64,000 bases of DNA from Polytrichum commune (lineage: Eukaryota > Streptophyta > Polytrichopsida > Polytrichales > Polytrichaceae), in NCBI GenBank assembly GCA_950295325.1, contig OX485806.1, forward strand, positions 55,545,169 to 55,609,168, written 5' to 3'. The position numbers and the translations under genes were made by a program. Shown here one piece after another: positions 47,196 through 57,051 of the stretch (position 1 is the first letter of the stretch; each line of letters begins with the position of its first letter). The notes under the pieces are model-generated. The model was not told the DNA's origin and did not search any database. It saw nothing but the letters and a program-made list of their open reading frames with translations.

Positions 47196-47624
47196 TACTG
47201 CTTCTTCAAATGCTATGCCTTTATGATCCTCATTCTTAGTATCACAGCTGATGGCCACTTGAGTTCACCTAGCCAAACAAGGATTCAATACTTGGTAGAA
47301 AACCATTTGGAAGGCATCATGGGGTCTAACACAATGGGAAACCCATGCAGTCCCAACACCACTAAAATTCACAATTTGATGCAATCAAGCATCCCTTTCT
47401 TGCTGAAGAGTGAAACTCTTTCCACCTCGTGGGAAAGAAATTAGTTTTCCTTCACCTCAAGGACTTTCCTAACTATGAACGTGACTTGTAATTGAAGCAA
47501 TGATGTAATTGAAGCAATGATTGACTCCACCCCAACGCAAAATCGTTGTTGCTTACTACACTTCAAGTTGTGGAGCTGACACAAACACTGGTTGGTGTCG
47601 ACTATCCAATCTCTAGGAATTTAA

Positions 47625-47790
47625 GACTTTCAATTTTGTTTTGAAGATGTAGTTGACAATGAGGCACACGTTGTGTTGGAGTGTGCCCTCTACAACTCCA
47701 TAAAAGGTAGGTTACCTTTCCTATTTGAGAATGTAGTACCAGGTAGTCTTGAGTCTTCCACTCTGGCAATGAAGCCTATATCTTACAAAG
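47625..47790 (+). pseudogene. Possible LINE reverse transcriptase C-terminal fragment
   Basis: In one plus frame the segment reads FCFEDVVDNEAHVVLECALYN followed by LPFLFENVVPGSLES. The pattern C-x(n)-D..DNE.H.V.EC..YN..R...P.LF resembles the cysteine/histidine-rich tail of non-LTR retrotransposon reverse transcriptases. The fragment is short, has no upstream RT in the window and no poly(A) tail that I could fix, so the call is tentative. It lies about 430 bp downstream of the CSN4 stop codon. Confidence 0.4.
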
Positions 47791-49660
47791 GTTACTTTTT
47801 TTGTTTTTTAAAGTTTTATTACGATGATGGTTTTTATTGTTAGGTTTTTAACAGTTATAATATTTTACTTTAGGGAATTACCACTTTTGAACTATGTTCC
47901 CTGGAGCTCAACGAGAGGGCACCCCCTGGGTATCAGGGTAGCATACCTCCTAAAATCTGTAGGACATACCAAACTTGTCCTCATCAGTTTATCACTGAAG
48001 TAAGATTGGAGTTTGATATGGTGCTTTATCAAAATTGCAATTTGATCTGGTGCTTATAGTTACAGGCCCGGTCCTTGATGTCCTACATAATTACCTGCAA
48101 GTTACCCTCGTCCTTCCTTGGAGATGTGTCTATTAAATTTCCAAATTTTAAAGTATGTCTAAGGCAAAATTCTATGTCTAAGGCCTCAATACCTGTATGA
48201 TTCCATCATCTTCAAAGCATCAACCCTGCTCCCTCACTCAGATTGCACACCAATTGGAGCAATCTTCATGTCTGATTCAGTACCTCACTGTGAAACCAGT
48301 CCACGTAACAGCTGCATGTCCAACTGCCAGAAAGGATGTAAAGGTGTGTGCTGACTAACCATGGCTAATTAAGCAAGAACTCTTGGATTCCAGCAACTCC
48401 CTCGATGAGATAAAGCAACACATCATGTCTACCCTTGGTCTTTACACAAAAACCCCCATTCCTGCAAAAACTTTGGCACCATAACATCCATTCCCTTCTG
48501 GTCATTCGTGCAATCAAATTACACATTAACCATTGATATTTTCTGAGCCTGTATTCATATACTAGCAATGCCACTTTAAAAAGGGGAAAACCCTCCTGCC
48601 AACCCTTTTAATGATTTGCATCAGGTTACGGTGACACCAATGGGGAAGCCAATAGTCATTTGCCCTACCCATCCTTGGAACTTTACCTCGTTTCCTCCAC
48701 CTGCTTCAAAGCACCTCCAAGTTTGAAGCCTAACCAAACTCTAGTCCTAACCCAACTGGGAATGGACTCCTGTGTAGCCCGCACCCCCAGCTGGTGGTTA
48801 TCACTATGGAATACAAAATGAATGACTAGGTTCAACAGACTTAATATTGCTACAGTGAGGGTGACACCTACCATGTCCTCGGTCACAGTTGTCACGTCCA
48901 TAATAACACCCTCCTCTCTCATAACAATATTGGTGGTGTCACTGCCACACATAGCACGTCCATGGCAAGGCAATAAAAACTCAGTTTGAATTTCACCGAA
49001 TACACTGCTATAGCATTCATGGCCTATGGGTGCTATGCCCTAGTCGTTACATAAGCTGTATGATGTGACCCTCCCATTAATTGCTTGAACATAGATGCAA
49101 TGAGTGGGTGTCCCATACTCTGTTATTTAAAACGAAAAACATCCACTGTAGTCCTCCAAAGTAGTTGATAGGTTCGGGATTGGAGGCTTGGAAGGAACAC
49201 AATTACAAGGAGCATACAATTTTAAATACGGTGTACCCTAATATTGCAACCACACAAACCTAACGGGGTAGCCTTGGCCATTGACCCGACCACAATGGCC
49301 ATCGCACACATGTCCATGGTGCACTAGGCTTAGGATGACAACAATGCCCATGAGGGTGGTTGCCATGAATATCACCATAATGGCCATGGTCATTGGAGGT
49401 TTCATCATGGAGCTTGTTGTGGTGACCTTGCCATTGAGGTCAACATTCCATTGGGATGCATTTGTGTCCTCTAACCCATAGATACCTAAGAAGTCAAAAG
49501 CAGTTGCGAGCATTTTACAAAGACATCTTCATCAAGGCAAGCTTTTAACTTATGTATTTAATTTTTCTCCCACTCAACAAGTAAAGTTTTACACCATTTG
49601 AAATAAACCGATCAAGGTGATCTATAAATTTGGGGGTGGACTCTTCATACCACATATGGA
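47791..49660. other. Region downstream of CSN4, no recognised gene
   Basis: About 1.9 kb. Minus-strand open frames at 48365-48574, 48683-48973 and 49238-49513 lack credible ATG contexts or domains. The last has a hydrophobic segment (MAIMVIFMATTLMGIVVILS) but nothing else to support a membrane protein. Nothing further is supported. Confidence 0.4.
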
Positions 49661-49664
49661 CTAA

Positions 49665-50040
49665 TGTGAGTGTAAGAAGGGGTATTATTTTAATCTAGTG
49701 TGTACATCTAAATTTGCTATTAAAATTTCTAAAGTAAAGGTAGATGCACAAAAGAGGGCCCTAAGATTTAAAGAAAAATTTGACAAGAGATGTGTCAATT
49801 TTGTGCAATTCACGTTTTCATCCATTGTTGTCATGTGGTCAAAGTCCTCAATGACTACCATGAATGTTCTTGTTAGGGTTTGCATTTGGGATCTAGGTTT
49901 TCATAAACTAGAGGTTCTTATGTTCTTATGAGCTCTTATGGGCTTCCTTGAATTATGCTCTCCGGTTTGTGACTAAATTGTTGTGCTCTTGTCTTTGTTT
50001 GTTTGATATAATCGTTGAGTTACATGCTATGAATGAAAAT
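49665..50040 (+). repeat. Direct repeat copy 1 (LTR-like)
   Basis: Begins GAGTGTAAGAAGGGGT and runs through TAGTGTGTACAT, AGTAAAGGTAGAT, CATTGTTGTCAT, ATGGGCTTCCTT, CTCTCC and TGTCTTTGTTTGTTTGAT to GTTGAGTTACATG. All these blocks recur in order at 50419-50815. Upstream there is a TTTGGGGGTGGA purine-rich run. Confidence 0.75.
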
Positions 50041-50418
50041 GACTTTTTGATAAAAATATGAAAGTGGATTTTGTGTGTAATAAAGACCTTTTTAATTCAT
50101 GGTAGATATTTTGTATATATAGTGGAGGCATTTATCATATTAGACTAAAAAATCTAGTATAAATACATGAGTTTATTTCCTAGGATGTTGTTTGTATGCA
50201 TGCACTTGTTATTCTCTATAAACTTTTCATATTTAGGGAGTTTAATTTCATAGTGACCCACGCATATTAGTTAGGTTTCCAATGAGTAGCCCAGCCCTTG
50301 GGTCTAGAAACAACTCTTAGAATAGAAACCTTAAATGGTTGGAACCCTTACAAAATGCAAGATTTTCTATTTGAGAAAAGCCCAAGGGCTAGACCCTCAC
50401 ATCACGTACAAACTGACA

Positions 50419-50815
50419 TGAGTGTAAGAAGGGGTGTTATTTCTAAGGCATTAATTAGCATACATAGTATACATAAGGGAGAGGTATTATTTTTCTATAG
50501 TGTGTACATTTAAAAAGGCTATCAAGTATTCAAAAGTAAAGGTAGATCATGTACAAAAATGGGCCCTTAATTTTAGAAAAAAAATGATAATAGATGTGTT
50601 TCTTTTGTTCAACTAACAATTTCATTCATTGTTGTCATATGGTAATAGTCCTTAATGACTAACTTGTTTGCATTTGGATTCTCGGTTTCTTCAAGTTGAA
50701 ATCTCTTGGATTACTCATGGGCTTCCTTAAGCTTCGCTCTCCAGATTGTGGCTAAGTTATTGTGATCTAGTCTTTGTTTGTTTGATGCAAGTGTTGAGTT
50801 ACATGGTGCGGTGTT
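50419..50815 (+). repeat. Direct repeat copy 2 (LTR-like)
   Basis: Same block order as 49665-50040, beginning GAGTGTAAGAAGGGGT, about 760 bp downstream. An additional 50 bp or so (around 50438-50487) is present only in this copy. The pair may be the LTRs of a miniature (TRIM-like) element, or a tandem duplication. Confidence 0.7.
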
Positions 50816-53126
50816 AATTAGTTTATTTGTTTTTAGCCCAAATAGAAAGCAAGTGGGAATAGGCCTTAATTATGAACAAGCTATTGTCTTGAGACATTAG
50901 GAAATAGAGATAGGAAGGACAATAGCCTAATAAAAAGAATGTTTCTTGATATCTACACATGTTTTTTAGAAGGTATATTAGGCTAGGAATTTCTAGCCAT
51001 AGAAGAGAGAAGATATTTTTAGTGATACCTTATCTTTTCAAAGCCTTACTTTTGGCATGGGAAAATTGTTTGGTGCCTCGGGCAATCTACGTGGGATTCA
51101 TAGTTGGTAGGCCATTGGCTGACATTCTGTGTGATTGAACTTACAGCACGAGTGTGTGTATTGGCTGGACTGTTTCCTTGTCTACCTTCTATGAGTGATT
51201 CGCAGCATCATCGAGTTTTTGAGTCAATTTGTACGTTGCTATCCTGAGATAGTGTCAATTGTCTTGTCTTGAGAATCTGTGCTGGAATTTATATAGAAAA
51301 TCAGGGTCTTTCCTGGAGTGCAGAGTAAACCCATTGAGTGAGTAGTTTGCAGAATTGCATTACTAACTTGTAGAAGGAAGCACCAGGGTGATTGAACTCG
51401 TTGCAAGATTAAGTGGAAACTCAATTGAATTAAAACACCTCTAGTTCTTTGATCTATGTGTGCTGTGTGATTGGTATGAGAGTGGAATGCAAGACCATTG
51501 TCTGAATGAACAAGGAGGCTGCCCCTTAGATTTTATCCTCAACAAAGTGGTTGAATACCTTCGTCCCCAATTATAGTTTGTGAGATGTGGGTGAGGTTGA
51601 GGGAAAACTTAAGACAGACAATCATCTATGCTATCTGTCATAATTAAAGAGGTTCCATGTTAGGCACGAGAGGTTAATCTGAATCGGCCATGGTGTCTGA
51701 TGAGGACTGAGTGATCCAATCGATGAATGAACTATGCATGTATTAATGTGTGCGCAATTACCTTAACAGGAGTCGAGGTTGATCCATAAGTGTTATAGAT
51801 AAAGGAGTACTTTTTAGAGGACTAAATTCGTCTCTTTGTTGAATCTGATGGAAAAAATAAGTCAATAGGATGGTGAGTTATATCTTGAATCTGGAAGCCA
51901 CATGCTCAGGCCATTGTCTACAATAGAGTTGGACATGGTCTCAATTGTCCATAGTAGAAAGTAGAGAGACAGGTTAAGCTGAGAGAAGGGTTCATGTCTG
52001 TGCAGGAACGTATTAGACTTAAGATCAGTGGCAGGCAATTGTTTGATTGTTCTTCAATTGAAACGCCCCAATTTAGTACTCAGGCTGGAAGATAAACAGT
52101 CGTGCTCACCATCCTTTGATCTCATTAGTAAGAGAACACTGGAAGAACTTTGAACAAAAACACTGACTGCTATAGTATATTATTTGGTGTCAATGTAAAA
52201 TTTGAGATTAATTCTATTTGGCTTCAGCCAAGAAAGTGACTACAGATGAAGAGTTAATTGAAGAGTCAATAGACCCACCTTTGGAAATTTGACAACAACT
52301 CTTACCTTTTAACTAAGCCTACCTTACAACCATGGTTTGGTAACTACCACCTTTCCATAGTCTCTAAAGAATACAAGAGTAAAACTAGAGTATGTTGGAA
52401 GCAATTGTATTGGTAAGGGAAAGCTAAGTTTACTTTGAGGCTAGCTATAAAGTGAAGCAAAAAACCAGGTGTTTAATTTACCAGGATTACGTTAACTTCT
52501 TTTTTATAATTACGGGAAATTAGTACAAAATTACACAATCATGAATACAAAGGCTAAATTATTAAAAAAAAAACAGACCCCATGGTCTCGTAACATGAGC
52601 AATGGTGGACTGTACACTGGCTAGCAAATAGTGGTGGACTTTTTTTTATGAAACACATAAATTTAGTCAATCATATAAATGATTGAGTGCTTCTGATACA
52701 TCTTGGAATTTATGTTATTTTATGAAAGAAATGCTTCCAAAATGATGTGGAGGAGAACATGGACAATGATCTTTAATCCAATCGTATACAAATGGGATAG
52801 ATATGGTCTAAAATCAACTCTTTAGGACTTTCTTTTGTATGCCAACTCCAAATAATGTCTCGAATTTATAATTGATAGGCTAAAACCCTTATGTTTTTCA
52901 AGGTTAAAACCAAAAATTCCTTGCAATTTTTAATTAACCTTCCTATTCAATTATGCTAATAATGAACATGCTTTTATTTTAGTTAAACTTAAGACCACTG
53001 GGCATGGTGGGGAGGTATTTAATAGGTCCTGCGCAAGAGTAAAGGATTTCTCTAATCATATCTTGTGGCTGGATGGTTCATGCCAAAGAAATTATTTATA
53101 TATATATATATATATATTGTTAAATT
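50816..53126. other. Probable long LTR upstream of a primer site; boundaries unclear
   Basis: About 2.3 kb without a coding domain, ending at a (TA)10 microsatellite (53097-53116) and a primer-binding site at 53127. An LTR must end just before that site, so at least the right part of this stretch should be a 5' LTR. I could not locate its start. GACCATTGTCT and GCCATTGTCTA words (51490s, 51910s) resemble the motif in the 35821-38214 insertion. Confidence 0.35.
53097..53116 (+). repeat. (TA)10 microsatellite
   Basis: An uninterrupted TA run just upstream of the primer-binding site at 53127. Confidence 0.95.
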
Positions 53127-53138
53127 TGGTATCAGAGC
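53127..53138 (+). other. Retrotransposon primer-binding site (tRNA-Met type)
   Basis: A perfect TGGTATCAGAGC, complementary to the 3' end of plant initiator tRNA-Met. It is followed 23 bp later by a gag-like ATG. It marks the 5' LTR/leader junction of a plus-strand element. Confidence 0.85.
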
Positions 53139-53161
53139 GAGGTTTTATTTAAAAAAAGAAG

Positions 53162-53310
53162 ATGATATCTCTTGAGACAAATGCTTCAGAAATCCCAAAG
53201 GTGGAGAATACATTAGACAATAGTATTATTATTGAAAACCTTATATTGGATATGGAAGAATTGAAAAAGGCTAAAGAGCGCAATGAGGCGAAGTTCGTGA
53301 TTTTGGAAGC
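53162..53310 (+). pseudogene. Start of a retrotransposon gag, truncated
   Basis: An ATG 23 bp after the primer-binding site opens a frame beginning MISLETNASEIPKVEN and continuing as an acidic/basic helix (MEELKKAKERNEAKFVI). The frame is cut at 53310 by a separate LTR. Being so short, it cannot be assigned to copia or gypsy. Its identity as gag follows from position only. Confidence 0.5.
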
Positions 53311-53718
53311 TGTCACGGTATGCGGCGTTGGTGGCCACACCTTATCCGTGGGGTTTCATTCATTTAGATTTGGATGGATGAATCCGAGAAGTTGGAGAGA
53401 TGTTCCTTGGCTTGGCATTCTTGTCAAGTCAAGCCTTGTAAGTGAGTGTGTGGAGAAAGCTTGTGTGAGGTGAAAATTGCATGTTTTTGCAATAAAATTT
53501 TGAGATCTTCTTTCCTTATTTACATTCTTGGATTCTCCCATGGTGGAGTGAGAGGCAATTTGACTTATTATCTGCATTTGAAGAGATAATTATAGCTTTT
53601 ACTAGGGTTTGATTATCTTTCTTCTCACTTGGCAAGAATCTTTATTTTTTTATTTTTTTATTTTTTTTCATTATTGAGATATAACATGTAAGGGAGAGTG
53701 TGAGGACAAGGCGTGACA
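53311..53718 (+). repeat. 408-bp LTR inserted in a gag start
   Basis: Begins TGTCACGGTATGCGG and ends AAGGCGTGACA, so the ends form a TGTCACG/CGTGACA inverted pair. AATAAAATTTTG (53490 region) gives a poly(A) signal in the plus orientation. The flanks GAAGC and AAGTT are not a clean 5-bp duplication. It is therefore either a 5' LTR with a lost internal region (GTGTCGGAGCGATG at 53732 may be a decayed primer site and leader) or a rearranged solo LTR. Confidence 0.65.
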
Positions 53719-55599
53719 AAGTTGCAAAGTGTCGGAGCGATGAACACTGTGGATTTGTAGAGCAACAAGAAGAAAAATGTTTGCTTATAAATGAGACATC
53801 AAGGTGAATTATGATGATGGTTTATTGAATTTTTCACAGAATTTTTTGTCATTTGGCTGCTTGCAAGCTTGAATTTAGGCCATTGACCTTTTAAAGAGCA
53901 CTCTTGATTCGGCTCCTGCACTGAAGCTCCTGGCTATGGCGGCCATCCAACGGCATGCGGCTTTAACCTACGGTAGGCCGGCTGCTAGGGCCGACAACCC
54001 TTCCCCATGTTTCTTCCATCCCTTTTTTTCCTCCCCTTCTTCTCCTCTTCCTCCATCCTTCTTTTCCCTTGCCAGTCTATCAACTACTTGTCCTCCCCCT
54101 GCCCTTCCCCCTTGCCCCCCTTACTTACCCCCCCCCCACAGCATCCGCAAACAATTCCCGCCCCCCCCCCAACTTTTGGTTGAGGGCATTTTAAATTTTC
54201 TTTGCTACCCAGTATTTTAATTGGTAATACCAAAGTAAAATAACAAAAATTCATTCAATCAAATTTTATTGGAGGGCGTTCAATCAAATTTTATTCAAGG
54301 TATCATTCTTGGGTTTATGAAAGACGCACTTTCGCATAAGAATTTGCTAATGATATTTTTATTAATCAAGATCGGAAGTTGGGAGATTGCAGATAATCCG
54401 ATACCCGCATCCACAAAACCTTATGAGAAATTAAGATATTTGGGTTTCGGAAGACGTGGAGCATAGCGGGGAGAGTTCGTGGAAGCATCCGGGAATACAC
54501 GGAAGGCATGGGATTGCGGTGAACTTGCGGTTGGCTTATTCTTCTTCCACATCAAGTTGGGAGAAGTACATGGCATAAGAGGGTGTTTTCCTTTTCTTTT
54601 GGTTAAAAAAAATTTAGGGGAAAACACTTAAACAACCACATATTTGAATTCTTGGGGGTGCAAGTTGGCGGGCGTTGGGATGTGATGCACGGAATTACTA
54701 AGGGATTGCCAATAAGGATATTGTGGCATGTAGAACCACTGCGCAATCTAAAAAAATAATCCTTAAGGTTGAATTGTATTTTAAAAACATAGATTCTAGG
54801 GATTTTTTGTATGAAAGAAATTTTTATGTTGTAGTGGGGAGATAAGAGATATGCTTATGTGCAATTTTTTTTCCACGGCAATAGAGACATCTTATGCTAA
54901 ACCACCAATCACAGGGAAATGCTAGTTGTACGCAATGAATGTCAATTTTTGCTTAAGTGTTGTTTGGGAAAGAATATCTAGTGTTGCAATTTCATTTTCG
55001 TATTTTGTTGTGGTACTTTTTCGGGTGGCAGAATGTGTTGCTAGAATTTCCAACATTACCCAATTTTATGTTGTGCTAGTTTGTGATATAATATCATAGT
55101 AGTGAGGTCGGAATAATTACCGATGGGACCCTTGTGTATGCACTTAGTGGGCAATGTTTATATTCTTTAATGATCAAGCTGGTTCATAACTAGCAAACTA
55201 TAAGGTTGGTGATGGTTTCAGGTGCAGGTTGTCTTTCACATTTTCTTCCCTTTATCTTGACACTAAATTAGTGTAGGTTGCTGGCTCCAGTAACCAGACT
55301 CATTGTGGGTTTATGGTTATGACTCGGAACCAACATTATTGTTGTCCACCTCCAGTATCATCAAAAGGTCAATACTCTGACATCTCAGACGTTGAACCAG
55401 TGATAGCACTCGATGAGGTTTTTCAGCATATTATTGCGTAAAAAACTGATACTTGATCTCACGTTTTTTGAGTAGGAATTTTAACGGTATGGAACAGGAG
55501 ACATAAGGAGGCATCCAAAATTGATTTTTTGGTCGAGCAGGGACCATTTTTCTACATGATTCAAGAATTCGGTTTAGGATGTGGACGAGGAAAAACTGA
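53719..55599. other. No recognisable gene; pyrimidine-rich tract
   Basis: About 1.9 kb. A strongly pyrimidine-rich segment at 54002-54180 includes two C-runs near 54130 and 54160 and translates into Pro/Ser-rich simple sequence. The remainder shows no domain. The right end approaches the gypsy fragment at 55600. Confidence 0.45.
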
Positions 55600-56423
55600 C
55601 TACGCAATATCAAATTTGATGATTGATATGCATTTGAGTTTTTGTCCCAATATATGGTGTATGCAGTGTTCCAGACTTATGAGCAATGGAGAAATGCTCA
55701 TTGGATGGAGCTATGCGAGATAGAGTGACCCTGGGGAACTCGTGTGGAGTTGGTTTCCGTATGAAAAAAAGGCGCGACTCTTGATTTATTGGTTGCTCTT
55801 GTGGTAAAGACGGAGCAAACGAAGAGTATAATAAATATTTTGGCATCTAAAGTGTTACATATACCTTTGTTTACAACGTTGGAGTGGTCATCACCTCCAC
55901 ATGCTGAGGATTTTCGTCAAGCATGTCAAATTTTTGAAAGGAAAACATCCTTGTCTTCTCTAACTGTAGCTCAAGCCATTACAAACTTCCTTGCCACTGA
56001 GGATCCCAAGGAAGCATCGAAACGGAAAGTGAGGCTTGCCATTGTAGTATTTGACATATACACCTTAGATGACAGGGGGCCGACAACATCTTATGATACA
56101 CGAGAATCTGCGGAAGCAATTTATCTGTTTGATGTAGCTGCTAGACTTGCTCGCGAGCGTCGAGGCATTCGACTCGGCGTCGTGCATATGATAAATGATT
56201 CTAACATTTTGTATAGTCAGTCGGGCTGGGGGCAATGATATTTGGGTTGCTCCCAAGTATGTGATGATGGATTCGGGGACACAACAAATTATGATCGGCG
56301 AAAGACTTGCCCATGATGGTTGACGACTTGGTTTCTTGCCCATTTACCGTTGTTACATACATTGGCCACGTAGAGCGGGCCACTGGTTATACTTGGGAGC
56401 CTAGAGCTTGGAGTGAAGCCTAG
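55600..56423 (+). pseudogene. Ty3/gypsy fragment: unrecognised ORF plus protease motif
   Basis: A 150-codon open stretch (55765-56238) includes SSPPHAEDFRQACQIFERK, KRKVRLAIVVFDIYTL and RRGIRLGVVHMINDSN. I recognise no family for it. Directly after it, in another frame, comes DIWVAPKYVMMDSGTQQIMI with the aspartic protease triad DSG, then CPFTVVTYIGHVERATGYT. These are the gypsy protease block (DSGAQPVMIG and PFTIVTS.GG.ERATGYT in relatives). The unrecognised ORF may be the end of gag or captured sequence. The segment is cut at 56423 by copy A of the 4.1-kb element. Confidence 0.6.
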
Positions 56424-56599
56424 TGTGGGAGTCCAAATTCGACGGAAAGACGGAAATACGGAAATACGGATTCAATTTCCATATTTTACCCTGCTTGTAT
56501 GAGGATAATAGGGTCCCTTAGGCTAAATTAATTGTACTAGGAAATAGGGCATTCTTAATCCGCCTAGTGCGATAAAACGAATTAAAATGAGTATTATGA

Positions 56600-56850
56600 C
56601 CGGTCCGTCAAAATGGATTGGCGGACTGTTTAATCATGGTCCGAACCGCTGGTCCGGACCAAGTAACGGACGCGCCAAGATTACCCAACGGACTGGAAGT
56701 AGCGGTTACAATGGGTTTATGACGGTTAAGGGCAAACCGTCGGAAAACGGTTGTAACCGTCTTCCGTTAACCCCAACGGTAACAGGGGAAGGAAGAGGGG
56801 GAAATGTATTTGAGGGTCTCTCCCTTCTCCTCCCCACTTTTTTTTTCTGA
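56600..56850 (+). promoter_or_regulatory. Promoter of copy A: AACGG cluster and TATA region
   Basis: AACGG or CCGTT occurs at least five times between 56660 and 56790, with AACCGTC-type words between. The TATA region (near 56800) reads GTATTTGAGG here where copy B has ATATTTAAGG, so it is weakened. A CTCCCTTCTCCTCCCCAC initiator-like stretch follows. Confidence 0.5.
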
Positions 56851-57051
56851 TTCACAAAAGAAAAATTTGTTGAGAGAACGAGTGGTGAGACTGTACTCCT
56901 TTCGAGCCGCCAGCAGTTGGATTGTTGGGGCCCCGCATTTTTTCCAGTCACCGGCAGTTGGCTTGCCGGGATTCTGTAGCAGTTAGACGGAAGAGAGGGA
57001 TCCGGAAGAGGGAGAGAGTTTTCAAGCCGGAAAGTTAGAAAGGAGAGGAAA

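Noticed and set aside
49238-49513. Minus-strand frame with a hydrophobic segment, considered as a RING-H2/ATL-type membrane protein start
   Set aside because: No RING motif follows on the minus strand, and the frame does not start at an ATG in a good context.
53936-54220. Pro/Ser-rich 94-residue frame
   Set aside because: It derives from a pyrimidine-rich tract with C-runs. There is no domain and no splice-supported neighbour.
55765-56238. Host gene exon, with a vague resemblance to a thioredoxin-like part of UDP-glucose:glycoprotein glucosyltransferase
   Set aside because: The resemblance is limited to a few hydrophobic positions, and a gypsy protease follows immediately, so a retroelement origin is more likely.
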